The notes beneath the pieces were generated by a model. The model ran no database searches and was not told where the DNA came from. It was given only the letters and a program-made list of their open reading frames with translations. Below are positions 38,801 through 48,168 of a DNA stretch of 64,000 bases, piece by piece (positions within the stretch are counted from its first letter, which is position 1; every line of letters begins with the position of its first letter). The DNA comes from Winslowiella toletana (GTDB lineage Bacteria > Pseudomonadota > Gammaproteobacteria > Enterobacterales > Enterobacteriaceae), in contig NZ_CP134152.1 in assembly GCF_032164335.1 (NCBI RefSeq), positions 2,232,001-2,296,000 of the forward strand. Reading direction: 5' to 3'. The translations under genes were made by a program, and so were the position numbers.

Positions 38801-39949
38801 TTAATGCGGAACGCGCAACCCACCATCTACGCCATGACTGAATACCACCTGCCATAGCTGAATATCGCGCGCGCGAAATGCACCGGCACAAGCGTTAAGA
38901 TAGTAGCTAAACATTCGTTTAAAACGTTCGTCGTAATTATTTTCCAGCTGCGGCCATGCCTCCAGAAAGCGCTGATACCACGCCATTAAGGTGGTGTCAT
39001 AATCCGCACCAAAGTTATGCCAGTCTTCCATCACAAAGTGCGGTTCACTGGCGTCGGCAATATGGCGCACCGAAGGTAAACAACCATTGGGGAAAATATA
39101 CTTATCAATCCATGGGTCGACATGCATATCAGTGCGAATCGCGCCGATGGTATGCAGCAGGAAAAGACCGTCCGGTTTTAAATTACGGTTCACCACCTCA
39201 AAATAAGTGGCGTAATTCTTCGGCCCGACGTGTTCAAACATTCCGACGGAAACAATACGGTCAAACTGCTGATTCAGATCGCGGTAGTCTTGCAACAGGA
39301 TGGAAACATCAAGGCCGGCACAGCGGTCCTGCGCCAGTTTCTGTTGTTCAGCAGAAATCGTTACGCCCACCACGCTGACGCCATAATGACGCGCGGCGAA
39401 TTCCGCCAGCCCGCCCCAGCCGCAGCCAATATCCAGCAGCGTCATGCCCGGTTGCAGCTGTAATTTATCGCAGATCATGGTCAGTTTGGCATGTTGCGCC
39501 TGTTCCAGCGAATCAGCCTGTTTCCAGTAGCCACATGAATACTGCATATGCGAATCGAGCATCAGGCTAAAAAGATCGTTGCCAAGATCGTAATGTTCTT
39601 TGCCAACAATCCAGGCGCGTTTTTTTGATTGCAGATTAGTCAGGCGGGCCGCGGCGATGCGCAGGGTATCTTTAAAATGATGAGGTAATTGCTGATCGAG
39701 TCGGTGCTTTAACACCCGATAAAAAAACATATCCAGCTGATCACACTCCCACCAGCCGTCCATATAACTTTCACCCAGCCCCAGCGAGCCTTCCTGCAAT
39801 ACCCGACGGAAAAATTGCGGATTTTTTACCTGAATATCCCAGGGCCGTGAACCGTTTACCTCGACATCGGCAGTCTGCAACATTTCGCGGACGATGCGAT
39901 ACCAATTATTTTCTTTTAAGCCCACTTCTTCTATACACGATGAACTCAT
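38801..39949 (-). CDS. cfa: Cyclopropane-fatty-acyl-phospholipid synthase Cfa
   Basis: A 382-residue SAM-dependent methyltransferase (E. coli 382) that adds a methylene bridge to unsaturated acyl chains of membrane lipids, mainly on entry to stationary phase and in acid. The SAM motif LLDIGCGWGGLAEFA and the family segments EHYDLGNDLFSLMLD, MQYSCGYWKQADSLEQAQ and MFEHVGPKNY are present. The ATG is preceded by ATGGAGAAGCT. A long 5' region with a possible sigmaS-type -10 (CTATTCT) close to the gene lies upstream. Confidence 0.96.
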   Translation of the reverse strand: MSSSCIEEVGLKENNWYRIVREMLQTADVEVNGSRPWDIQVKNPQFFRRVLQEGSLGLGESYMDGWWECDQLDMFFYRVLKHRLDQQLPHHFKDTLRIAAARLTNLQSKKRAWIVGKEHYDLGNDLFSLMLDSHMQYSCGYWKQADSLEQAQHAKLTMICDKLQLQPGMTLLDIGCGWGGLAEFAARHYGVSVVGVTISAEQQKLAQDRCAGLDVSILLQDYRDLNQQFDRIVSVGMFEHVGPKNYATYFEVVNRNLKPDGLFLLHTIGAIRTDMHVDPWIDKYIFPNGCLPSVRHIADASEPHFVMEDWHNFGADYDTTLMAWYQRFLEAWPQLENNYDERFKRMFSYYLNACAGAFRARDIQLWQVVFSHGVDGGLRVPH

Positions 39950-40374
39950 AGCTTCTCCATCACCTGTTGTGATACGAACCTGAGAAATAGAATAGTCAAT
40001 TTCTACAGGATTGTGAGAGAACTCACGGATTATCCGTGCGCCAGTTATCCGACGTTAAACAGAGGATTGAATTTAATGAAAATGACTCGGGTCACTGGCT
40101 TTGGCCACCGCACTCCCGCCACACTTACCGGATGCAATGAGCAAGGAAGCTATAAAGCCAGTTTACGATCGTCGACCAGAGTCCTGCAGAGAAGCGTCAC
40201 GAATGCCACGCCAGACAACACCACGACAACCCTGTCAGGTCCGGACCCTGTACAACGGAATGGGGGCCCGGTGAATAATGTTGATTTTTTGTTATAAATT
40301 AATGCCTCAGATGAGTATATGCTCACGTGAGGCAATATTCAATGCATTATTGTAAGCGTGCTAACTAAAAGTGA
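39950..40374. other. Long cfa leader/punC 3' region of unclear content
   Basis: These 425 bases lie upstream of cfa. In E. coli the cfa leader is long and targeted by sRNAs. The middle part (about 40040-40270) has a coding-like GC content. It contains a rightward 74-codon frame (from ATG 40076, weak AGAGGA ahead, to 40297) and a leftward frame ending at 40150 with a hydrophobic stretch; neither resembles a known protein. An imperfect hairpin (GCCTCA...TGAGGC, 40305-40336) close to the punC stop may be its terminator. Confidence 0.4.
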
Positions 40375-41583
40375 TCAACCCTTTTGCGTCGCGGTATCTG
40401 CCGCTTTAACAGTATGATTTTCACTCAACTTACGCTGAAATTGTAGTGCGAATCCGATAAACGCCAGCACAACCGTCGACAACATAATCGCCGTGGTGGT
40501 CAGCAGCGGCTGAGAAATCAGCGCGGAGACCGCCATACTGGCGACAAAGCAGAGACCAAGTTGCAGCGTATTCTGTAATGCTGCGGCTTTGCCGGTAGCC
40601 TGCGGGAACGGCAGCAGCGCGTTCGCCACCACAATAGGATAAAGCGCGCCATTGGCCATGGCCATGCCACAGAAGGGAATCAACAGCGCGGTGAGCGTCA
40701 CGTGACCCGACAGAGCAACGGCAAAAATTGCGCTGATACTGACGGCATAACCGAGCAGCAGCCACGGTAGCAGGGTACGACCTTCGACCCGTTGCAGCAG
40801 TGAGCGACAGCCAAAACCACCAATCAAAAATGCCAGCGTTTGCGGGATATAACTCAGACCAATATCCCCTGGCGTCAGGCCTAAATCAGACAGAATAAAG
40901 GGTGAGCCGGTTAGCCATGCGAAGAAGCTGGCAGAACAGGCGGCATACATCAGGACGTTACCGCTGTAAATGCGAGATTTCAGCAGCGACAAGAAGCCCA
41001 CTTTGGGTTCATCAGCCGCTGACGCTGGCGTTCCGCTAGCTTTCAGGCGCAGGGTAGGAATCAGTAACCCCAGGGTGATCAGCAGCAGGGCGACGAAAAT
41101 CGAGCGCCAGTCAAAGTGGTTCAGCAGCCAGGCACCCAGCAGGGGGGCCAGCGCCGGTGACAGCGCAACCAGCGGCATAATGGTGGCAAAAACACGGTTG
41201 GCCTGTGCACCACGGTAGCGATCGACCACCAGTGCCTGCCAGCTTACGGTGGCAGAACAGACGCCAATCGCCTGCACAAATCGCAGTACCAGCAGCATGG
41301 TGGCATTTTCTACCCACAGAATGCCGGCGCAGCCGACAGCAAACATACTCAGGCCGATTAACAGTACCGGCTTACGCCCGATACGATCGGAGAGTGGCCC
41401 CCAGAGCAACTGGGCGCAGGCAAAACCGGCCAGGAAAATACTCAGGCTGGCGCTGATGGCGCCGGGATGGGTCTGCAGATCTTGCTGCATTGCGCCAAAC
41501 GCCGGAAGATACATATCGGTAGCAAGGAAACCCAGCATGCTCAGTACCGCCAGGTAAATAATAAATCCTTTTGATTTAATCAT
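40375..41583 (-). CDS. punC: Purine nucleoside/drug MFS exporter PunC (YdhC)
   Basis: A 402-residue, twelve-helix transporter of the Bcr/CflA branch of the MFS. Typical sequences are [17 protein letters not shown] in helix 1 and the loop 2-3 motif [16 protein letters not shown]. coli PunC (YdhC) is linked to purine nucleoside transport and is activated by the adjacent LysR regulator PunR. Here too the two genes are divergent, separated by 118 bases. Confidence 0.9.
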   Translation of the reverse strand: MIKSKGFIIYLAVLSMLGFLATDMYLPAFGAMQQDLQTHPGAISASLSIFLAGFACAQLLWGPLSDRIGRKPVLLIGLSMFAVGCAGILWVENATMLLVLRFVQAIGVCSATVSWQALVVDRYRGAQANRVFATIMPLVALSPALAPLLGAWLLNHFDWRSIFVALLLITLGLLIPTLRLKASGTPASAADEPKVGFLSLLKSRIYSGNVLMYAACSASFFAWLTGSPFILSDLGLTPGDIGLSYIPQTLAFLIGGFGCRSLLQRVEGRTLLPWLLLGYAVSISAIFAVALSGHVTLTALLIPFCGMAMANGALYPIVVANALLPFPQATGKAAALQNTLQLGLCFVASMAVSALISQPLLTTTAIMLSTVVLAFIGFALQFQRKLSENHTVKAADTATQKG

Positions 41584-41701
41584 CAGTTAACTCTTTATTT
41601 TAGTGCAGGTGATTTTAACGCTGCAGAGTGTAATCGCGTGCGTTGTCGCTTGTGAAACGCTAATATTTGCACATTGCGTTCAAAAATTTTGCAGGCAAGC
41701 T

Positions 41702-42610
41702 ATGTGGTCGGAACATTCTCTTGAAGTCGTTGATGCAGTAGCGCGTACCGGCAGCTTTACTGCCGCCGCCGCCGAGCTGCATCGTGTGCCCTCGGCGGTA
41801 AGTTATACCGTGCGTCAGCTGGAGGAGTGGCTGGCGGTTCCGCTGTTTCAGCGGCGTCATCGCGATGTGGTATTAACCGATGCGGGGAAAGTATTTATAC
41901 AGGAAGGGCGCACTGTTATCAAAAAAATGCTTGCCACGCGCCGTCAGTGTCAGCAGGTCGCTAACGGCTGGCGCGGACAGCTGAGCATTGCAGTGGATCT
42001 GATTGTTAAACCCCAGCGCACCCGCCAGCTGGTGCTCGATTTTTATCGCCATTTCCCGGATATGGAGCTGCTGGTCTGGCATGAAGTGTTTAATGGCGTC
42101 TGGGATGCGCTGGTTGACGGGCGAGTCGATGTCGCGATTGGCGCTACCCAGGCGATCCCGGTCGGTGGTCGCTTTGGTTTCCGTGATATGGGCGCACTTA
42201 ACTGGCGCTGCGTGGTCAGAGCCGACCATCCGCTGGCGCAGCAAGTGGGAAGCATTGATGATGATACAATTCGCCAGTGGCCGTCGCTGGTGCTGGAAGA
42301 CACCTCGCGCAGCCTGCCAAAACGCATTACCTGGACACTGGACAACCAGCGAAGGCTGGTGGCACCGGACTGGGAATCGGCGTTTGATTGCCTGCTGGCA
42401 GGGTTATGCGTGGGTATGGTTCCCGGGCATTTTGCTGCGCCGCTGATTGCTGAAGGTTCGCTGGCCGAATTAACGCTACCGGCCGAATTCCCCGACAGCC
42501 CGTGCTGCGTCAGCTGGGCTGAGCAGAGTGCTTCACCGGCGCTGAGCTGGTTGCTGGAGTATCTGGGTACACCGGAGACCATGAATCAGGAGTGGCTTCG
42601 CGAAGGATAA
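41702..42610 (+). CDS. punR: LysR-type regulator PunR (YdhB)
   Basis: A 302-residue LysR regulator with N-terminal winged helix (SLEVVDAVARTGSFTAAAAE ... PSAVSYTVRQLEEWL) and an effector domain close to E. coli YdhB (for example FYRHFPDMELLVWHEVFNGV and IPVGGRFGFRDMGAL). PunR activates punC in response to purine nucleosides. The ATG at 41702 gives MWSEHSLEVVDAVA as in E. coli; the frame is open upstream to 41603 but without family similarity. Confidence 0.92.
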   Translation: MWSEHSLEVVDAVARTGSFTAAAAELHRVPSAVSYTVRQLEEWLAVPLFQRRHRDVVLTDAGKVFIQEGRTVIKKMLATRRQCQQVANGWRGQLSIAVDLIVKPQRTRQLVLDFYRHFPDMELLVWHEVFNGVWDALVDGRVDVAIGATQAIPVGGRFGFRDMGALNWRCVVRADHPLAQQVGSIDDDTIRQWPSLVLEDTSRSLPKRITWTLDNQRRLVAPDWESAFDCLLAGLCVGMVPGHFAAPLIAEGSLAELTLPAEFPDSPCCVSWAEQSASPALSWLLEYLGTPETMNQEWLREG

Positions 42611-42641
42611 ACTGACCGGCCAACGGGTGGCCGGTAGCGGA

Positions 42642-43667
42642 TTAACGACGGTAGTCGCGGAACGGACCGTCAGCCACCGAGCGGCGCTCGATTAATGAAG
42701 GATGTACTTCAATCGTCTGCGGCTCTTCGCGTTTACTGGTGATGCGATCCAGCAGCATATCAAATGCGGTTTCGCCGAGGCGCTCTTTCGGCTGATGGAC
42801 GGTAGTCAGCGCTGGCGTGAAATAGCGCGCGTTGCGCACATTGTCATAACCGATCACCGAAATATCCTGCGGCACCCGCAGGCCCATTTCATCTGCTGCA
42901 CAAATGGCGCCCATCGCCATAATATCGCCGCCGCAGAATACCGCGGTTGGCCGCTGTTTCTGCGATAAAATCTGCTGCATCGCGCGATATCCGGATTCCG
43001 GCTCAAAGTCGCCTTGCACAACCCACTCATCGCGCACGGCAATATTGGCCTCGGCCAGCGCTTTGAGAAAACCGGCATGGCGCCCACCGCCGGTGTTTCG
43101 CTCAAGTTGACCCGGGATCGCACCAATATCACGGTGACCACGCTCAATCAGATAGCGTCCCACCAGGTAACCGCCTTCAAAAGCATTATCCAGCACGGTA
43201 TCGGTGAAATCGCCGCGTGATTCGCCCCAGTCCATCACCACCATCGGAATGTTGCGATTGTCTTCCAGCATCTTCAGCAGCTCGTCAGGATATTCCGAGC
43301 ACATCACCAGCAGACCATCGACGCGCTTTTGCGCCATCATCGACAGATAAGCCTGCTGTTTTTGGAGATCATTATGAGCATTGCCGAGGATCAAGGTATA
43401 GCCCTTGGCAAAACAGCGCGTTTCAACTGCTTCAATAATTTCAGCAAAATAGGGCGCTTCACTGGAAGTCGCCAGCAAACCAATCGATTTGGTATGGTTC
43501 ACTTTCAGGCTGCGCGCAACGGCGCTGGGCGAATAGTGCAGCTCTTTGATGGCGGCCCAAACGGCTTCGCGGGTCTCTTCAGCCACGAAGCGGGTTTTAT
43601 TGATGACATGAGAAACGGTGGTGGTAGAAACACCGGCGCGTTTCGCCACATCTTTAATTGTTGCCAT
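42642..43667 (-). CDS. purR: Purine repressor PurR
   Basis: A 341-residue LacI-family repressor, identical in length to E. coli PurR. The helix-turn-helix [20 protein letters not shown] and hinge [20 protein letters not shown] are typical. The periplasmic-binding-type domain binds hypoxanthine or guanine as co-repressor. A clear PurR operator lies 46 bases upstream of its start, so it autoregulates. It is divergent from ynhF. Confidence 0.96.
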   Translation of the reverse strand: MATIKDVAKRAGVSTTTVSHVINKTRFVAEETREAVWAAIKELHYSPSAVARSLKVNHTKSIGLLATSSEAPYFAEIIEAVETRCFAKGYTLILGNAHNDLQKQQAYLSMMAQKRVDGLLVMCSEYPDELLKMLEDNRNIPMVVMDWGESRGDFTDTVLDNAFEGGYLVGRYLIERGHRDIGAIPGQLERNTGGGRHAGFLKALAEANIAVRDEWVVQGDFEPESGYRAMQQILSQKQRPTAVFCGGDIMAMGAICAADEMGLRVPQDISVIGYDNVRNARYFTPALTTVHQPKERLGETAFDMLLDRITSKREEPQTIEVHPSLIERRSVADGPFRDYRR

Positions 43668-43712
43668 TAAAATGGTACTCCTGCGCTTATCTTAAAGGAT
43701 TGATAAGCATCA

Positions 43713-43728
43713 TGTTAAACGTTTGCGT
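43713..43728. promoter_or_regulatory. PurR operator upstream of purR
   Basis: On the minus strand ACGCAAACGTTTAACA fits the PurR consensus ACGCAAACGTTTNCNT in its first 12 bases. It is placed for autorepression of purR. Confidence 0.8.
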
Positions 43729-43950
43729 ATGCTTCGCGTTTTCTGGCGCGATCGGTTTCATTGTTGCAATCTGAGTGACGTCGGGCAGGAGATTGACGTC
43801 AGGAAACACGGCAAGTGACGCGGTGTTGCAGTTGTTGCGCAACGGAAAAACAGAATTCTATCAAGGCTGTGAGCAGAAAACGAGATTTTTACCTGTTTAT
43901 ATGGGAAAATAGTGAGAGTTATTAATTGTAAGGTCTTTAAGGAGTGAAGT

Positions 43951-44040
43951 ATGGACACCAATCTGAAGTTTTCTCTGCTGACCACCGTCGGCGCGCTGCT
44001 GGTAATTATTGCCTTCAGTTTCACCGCGGTAATGAATTGA
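43951..44040 (+). CDS. ynhF: Small membrane protein YnhF
   Basis: A 29-residue single-helix protein found by hand, starting MDTNLKFSLLTTVGALLVI and ending FTAVMN. E. coli YnhF has the same size, the same neighbour (purR) and a closely similar start (MSTDLKFSL). A TAAGGAG ribosome binding site lies 6 bases before the ATG, and a strong terminator follows. YnhF is a membrane-inserted stress-associated small protein of unknown function. Confidence 0.92.
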   Translation: MDTNLKFSLLTTVGALLVIIAFSFTAVMN

Positions 44041-44075
44041 TAAACATCGGTTAATCTTCAGGATTAACCCTTTTA

Positions 44076-44110
44076 AAACGTCTGATGAATTCCCTCAGAC
44101 GTTTTTTTTT
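44076..44110 (+). terminator. Terminator of ynhF
   Basis: AAACGTCTGA pairs with TCAGACGTTT around a nine-base loop and is followed by a long T-run, 36 bases after the ynhF stop. Confidence 0.9.
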
Positions 44111-44254
44111 GCGCAAATTGGCTATTTAATGGTCATGCGCACGCGGAGTTAAACAGCGCCTGCATGCTGCAATATGCTCAGTGGCGGGATTGTTATGCGC
44201 CGCTGACGGTCTGTTACTCACTTGATTGTGCTAATGAAATTATTCGAGAATACC

Positions 44255-46516
44255 ATGTCATCAACTATCTGCTGTCGGGCGCCAGGGCGAGCGCACCCGT
44301 CGGGATTTTTTCCCTTCATCGCCGTATTATTGCTGCTGTTAATCAGCGTTATCTCACCGGTTGCTGTTGCGCAACCCGCGCCTGCTGCCGATACCGCGCA
44401 GCAAACTGAGCAGGATATTCCTTACGCCGCGCTGGCGGGCATCCTTAAAGATGAAAAGGCGCGTGATGCATTAATTGATCAGTTACAGCGCGCCGCGGAA
44501 GCGCAGTCTAAAACTCAGGCGGCGGATGCTGTGCCGCAAGTTGCCGCACCCAGCGGTGCGACCAGCTTAAGCGACAGCGTCAGCCAGTTTGCGCAACAGA
44601 CGTTACAGGCGCTGAGTCAGCGGGTGAACGCCTTGCAGAAAGTGGTCGAATCCGGGCCGCAGCGCACGTTTGATCCCAGTGCATTTTTCCACGCCCTCGG
44701 CTATTTTTTGCTGATGGTGGTGGTGACTTTTGCCATATTCCATCTGATTCGCCGGCTGGTGGGCCCGCTGTACAATCGAATTGGCAGCTGGGGTCGTAAC
44801 GCCAAGGATCACGGTGGACCGTGGTACAAATTACCGGCCGCCATTCTCGGCGCGTTTATCATCGATCTGTTAGTACTGATGCTGGTGCTGGCAGGTGGCA
44901 AACTGTTTTCTCACCAGTTCAACAACGGCAGTGCGGTGATCGCTCATCAACAGTCGCTGTTCCTCGGTGCTTTTGCGGTAATAGAGTTCTTTAAAGCGGT
45001 TCTGCGGCTGATTTTCGCGCCCGGTTTCGCTTATCTGCGCCCGTTCCCGTTCAGTGATGCCACCGCGCGCTACTGGAATCAGCGTCTTGCCTGGCTGAGT
45101 GGTTTAATCGGTTATGGCCTGATGGTGGTGGTGCCGGTGGTGGCGACGCAAATCAGTTATCAGGCAGCCGCGGCGGTCAATCTGGTTGTAATGCTGGCGC
45201 TGACGGTCTATGCACTGACTCTGATTATGCGTAACCGTAAATCGATCCATAACCAAATCGATTTGCTGGCAGAACGGTCAATGGCGTTTTTCAGTGTGAT
45301 ACTCCGCGGCTTTGGCCACATCTGGCACCTGCTGGCGATTGCCTATTTCCTGATGCTGTTTTTCCTCTCGCAGTTTGATTTCGGCAACAGCCTGAGCTTT
45401 ATGATGGGTGCCACGGTGAAGAGCCTGCTGGTCATTGGGCTTGGCGCACTGCTGTCCGGTATGATGACGCGCTGGATCGCCCGGCGGATTTCACTGCCGG
45501 ATCAAATGAATCTGCGTTATCCGATGCTGGAACGCCGTATCAACTCTTATATACCCAACGGGCTGAAAATTCTGCGCGTAATGGTGGTGCTGGCGGTATC
45601 ACTGTTCCTGCTGGATGCCTGGCATCTGTTTAATTTGCAACAGTGGGCCAGCAGCGAGACCGGCGGTAAAGTTATCGGCGGCCTGTTACATATTCTGCTT
45701 ATTCTGCTGATCGCCACCTTTAGCTGGACGATTCTGGCCAGTATTATTGAGCATCGCCTGGTACTGGAGATGAGTAACGGCACTCGTCCCAGCGCGCGCG
45801 AACGCACGCTGCTGACGCTGTTTCGCAACGTGCTGGCGATTGTTATCAGCACCATCACCATTATGATCGTGCTGTCGCAGGTAGGCATCAATATCGCGCC
45901 GCTGTTGGCCGGTGCCGGTGCGCTCGGACTGGCAATCAGTTTCGGTGCACAGACGTTAGTGAAAGATGTGATTACCGGCGTGTTTATCCAGTTCGAGAAC
46001 GGCATGAACACCAGTGAATATGTCACGGTGGGTGGCATTACCGGCACCGTCGAGCGTATGACGATCCGTTCTGTTGGCCTGCGGGATGACTATGGTGTCT
46101 ACCATATCGTGCCTTACTCTTCGATGACGACGCTGGCTAACTATGCGCGTGAATTCGGGGTGTATCGTGCTAATTACACCGTGAGTCGTGATGAAGATAT
46201 CGATCATGTTAATCAGGTGCTGCATCAGGCAATTGAAGAGCTGAAGCAGGATGAGCAGGTGAAATTCTTCCTGATTGGCGAGCCGGTGTTTAACGGCGTG
46301 GTGGCCCTGGGCGACCGCTCGTTTACCACCAGGGTAACGGTGCGCACGCTGGCGCTCAAACAGTGGGTGGTGCAGTATGCGCTGGATCGCCTGGTTAAAA
46401 TTCACTTTGACCGTGCAGGGATCAGTATGCCGCAACAGGCGATGCAGCTGTCGCGCGCCGGGCAACATCCACAGTTAATGCAACAGAGTGAGAACAAAGT
46501 GAATCCGGCTTCGTAA
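44255..46516 (+). CDS. ybiO: Large MscS-type mechanosensitive channel (YbiO-like)
   Basis: A protein of about 753 residues with a signal peptide (LLLLLISVISPVAVAQ), a periplasmic helical region and many membrane helices. The MscS pore domain has GINIAPLLAGAGALGLAISF followed by GAQTLVKDVITGVFIQFENG, the pore helix TM3 and cytoplasmic vestibule. The whole protein aligns with E. coli YbiO, an osmotic safety valve. In E. coli ybiO is elsewhere in the chromosome, and sodB and ydhP occupy this place. The start is uncertain: ATG 44255 has GAG at a suitable distance, and ATG 44234 and TTG 44222 are alternatives. Confidence 0.88.
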   Translation: MSSTICCRAPGRAHPSGFFPFIAVLLLLLISVISPVAVAQPAPAADTAQQTEQDIPYAALAGILKDEKARDALIDQLQRAAEAQSKTQAADAVPQVAAPSGATSLSDSVSQFAQQTLQALSQRVNALQKVVESGPQRTFDPSAFFHALGYFLLMVVVTFAIFHLIRRLVGPLYNRIGSWGRNAKDHGGPWYKLPAAILGAFIIDLLVLMLVLAGGKLFSHQFNNGSAVIAHQQSLFLGAFAVIEFFKAVLRLIFAPGFAYLRPFPFSDATARYWNQRLAWLSGLIGYGLMVVVPVVATQISYQAAAAVNLVVMLALTVYALTLIMRNRKSIHNQIDLLAERSMAFFSVILRGFGHIWHLLAIAYFLMLFFLSQFDFGNSLSFMMGATVKSLLVIGLGALLSGMMTRWIARRISLPDQMNLRYPMLERRINSYIPNGLKILRVMVVLAVSLFLLDAWHLFNLQQWASSETGGKVIGGLLHILLILLIATFSWTILASIIEHRLVLEMSNGTRPSARERTLLTLFRNVLAIVISTITIMIVLSQVGINIAPLLAGAGALGLAISFGAQTLVKDVITGVFIQFENGMNTSEYVTVGGITGTVERMTIRSVGLRDDYGVYHIVPYSSMTTLANYAREFGVYRANYTVSRDEDIDHVNQVLHQAIEELKQDEQVKFFLIGEPVFNGVVALGDRSFTTRVTVRTLALKQWVVQYALDRLVKIHFDRAGISMPQQAMQLSRAGQHPQLMQQSENKVNPAS

Positions 46517-46524
46517 TTACAGTA

Positions 46525-46551
46525 ACGGGCGGCACAGGCCGCCCGTTTCAT
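46525..46551. terminator. Terminator between ybiO-like gene and mepH
   Basis: A perfect 9-bp stem ACGGGCGGC / GCCGCCCGT with loop ACAG, followed by TTTCATTT, lies between the two convergent genes. Confidence 0.75.
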
Positions 46552-46575
46552 TTAAATCAAAGCTGTCGGAAGCGT

Positions 46576-47364
46576 TTAACGAATGGTTTTTGGCGTCATT
46601 ACCCGACGCGCGCCTACATAGTGGCGCTGCCAGTAATCTTCGCTTAACGCGCTAATCTGAATATCTTTGCCGGTGCGTGGCGACTGAATAAATTTACCGT
46701 TACCAAGGTAAACGCCGACATGATCGGCAGCCCCGCGGTTATTGATGCGAAAGAACACCAAATCACCTTTTTCCAGTGACTCGCGTTTGACCTGGGCGGC
46801 ATCGCGCAGGTGATACATCTCATTGGCAGTGCGCGGGATCTTGAATTTCACCAGATCTTTATAGGCGTACCACACCAGACCGCTGCAGTCGAAGCCGGTT
46901 CGTGGCGATGCGCCACCCCACAGATAGGGTTTACCTAACTGGCCCATGAGCTTATTCATCGCCGTTTCACGTGCTTTCTGATAGCGCACGCGATGGGCTT
47001 TACTCATCTTAAGCGGACCATTGTTGATACTGGCAGTGGTGGCAACATCGCTGGTTTTGCGATTGCGCTTATGACCATAGCGTTTGGCCAGTTTCTTCGT
47101 GGTGAGGGTACTTTTCGGTGCGCTGAGCGAAGCGGTCTGCACTTTACTCTTTTTCTTCAGCTTCGGTTTCTGTTCCGAAATCTGGCGGGGTTTCTTTACC
47201 GGGGTTTTTACCTGCTGACGTCGCTTTCGGCGATCGTCATCACGGGCGCTACTCTTTTCTGCCTTATGCTGACTGGCATTAATAGCGGTGTGTGGCGATG
47301 CGTGCGCCAAATTAAAGATCATCTGAGCAAAAGCCAGTAGGAAAAGTGTGATGAGTAAACGCAT
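46576..47364 (-). CDS. mepH: Peptidoglycan DD-endopeptidase MepH
   Basis: A 262-residue NlpC/P60 protein (YdhO). A signal peptide ends near ALAHA-like NLAHASPH, followed by about 90 very basic, low-complexity residues (KTPVKKPRQISEQKPKLKKK) likely to contact the wall. The C-terminal catalytic domain has the Cys in RTGFDCSGLVWYAY and the His in AADHVGVYLGNG. MepH cuts D-Ala-mDAP crosslinks to let the sacculus grow. A strong hairpin lies in its 5' leader (47417-47447). Confidence 0.93.
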   Translation of the reverse strand: MRLLITLFLLAFAQMIFNLAHASPHTAINASQHKAEKSSARDDDRRKRRQQVKTPVKKPRQISEQKPKLKKKSKVQTASLSAPKSTLTTKKLAKRYGHKRNRKTSDVATTASINNGPLKMSKAHRVRYQKARETAMNKLMGQLGKPYLWGGASPRTGFDCSGLVWYAYKDLVKFKIPRTANEMYHLRDAAQVKRESLEKGDLVFFRINNRGAADHVGVYLGNGKFIQSPRTGKDIQISALSEDYWQRHYVGARRVMTPKTIR

Positions 47365-47771
47365 TGTCCGTTACAGGTTAGGCTCTCATTTGCAACCGAG
47401 AGGACCACACTACATTCCCGGCGTCGAACGTGGTTCGCATGCCTGGGGTCCATGTTAAAATTGTTTGCCCTAAAACAGGGCTTAAAACAATTCTAATCTA
47501 ACTTTTTCACAAAAGGTAAGGCCTTTTTAAATTAATCAGTTCATTCACGTTATTAGTATTATAAATGAGCCAGATCAGACGCTTATCTCACCAATAGTAT
47601 TGCTAATTATTAACCGATTAATCAGTGGTAATGATAAGAAATTGTTATTTTCTGCGCCGCATTTGGCATAATGAGCCTTAAGTGATTCGCCGTGGGCAAA
47701 ATGTCGTTTTCAGTCGGCACAGAGAATCGTTATAGTAATAGACACGAAGTAACGAATTAAGGAAGTCAAAA
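47365..47771. other. mepH-grxD divergent intergenic region
   Basis: This 407-base gap holds the promoters of mepH and grxD. Near mepH is a hairpin 47417-47447 (CCC-GGC-CGAAC paired with GTTCG-GCC-GGG, with small internal loops). The remainder to 47700 is AT-rich and shows no gene. Confidence 0.5.
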
Positions 47772-48104
47772 ATGAGTACTGTTGAAAAAATTCAGCGTCA
47801 GATCGCAGAAAACCCAATCCTGCTGTACATGAAAGGTTCACCGAAGCTGCCAAGCTGCGGGTTCTCTGCCCAGACGGTTCAGGCTCTTTCAGCTTGCGGC
47901 GAACGCTTTGCGTATGTCGATATTCTGCAAAATCCGGACATTCGTGCTGAACTGCCAAAATATGCCAACTGGCCAACTTTCCCGCAGCTGTGGGTTGATG
48001 GGGAGCTGGTTGGTGGTTGCGATATCGTAATTGAGATGTATCAGCGTGGCGAACTTCAGTCGCTGATCAAAGAAACTGCTGAGAAGTATAAAGAAGCAGA
48101 ATAA
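47772..48104 (+). CDS. grxD: Monothiol glutaredoxin GrxD (Grx4)
   Basis: A 110-residue CGFS-type glutaredoxin. The active site is KLPSCGFSAQTVQAL, and YANWPTFPQLWVDGELVGGCDI binds glutathione. Such proteins carry a glutathione-ligated [2Fe-2S] cluster and work with BolA-type partners in iron sensing and cluster delivery. It is slightly shorter than E. coli GrxD (115) at the C-terminus. Confidence 0.96.
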   Translation: MSTVEKIQRQIAENPILLYMKGSPKLPSCGFSAQTVQALSACGERFAYVDILQNPDIRAELPKYANWPTFPQLWVDGELVGGCDIVIEMYQRGELQSLIKETAEKYKEAE

Positions 48105-48137
48105 ATTCAACGGCGGCGATAACGCCATTGAGGTCAT

Positions 48138-48168
48138 AAAAAAGGGAGCCATCAGGCTCCCTTTTTTT
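48138..48168. terminator. Bidirectional terminator between grxD and rnt
   Basis: A perfect 10-bp stem AAAGGGAGCC / GGCTCCCTTT with loop ATCA has an A-run before it and a T-run after it. It can serve the two convergent genes and overlaps the rnt stop codon. Confidence 0.9.

Noticed and set aside
40195-40270. Sequence like part of SRP RNA (GTCAGGTCCGG followed by GGGGGCCC)
   Set aside because: Only a short coincidence with the 4.5S RNA loop; no matching stems could be drawn, and ffs is expected elsewhere.
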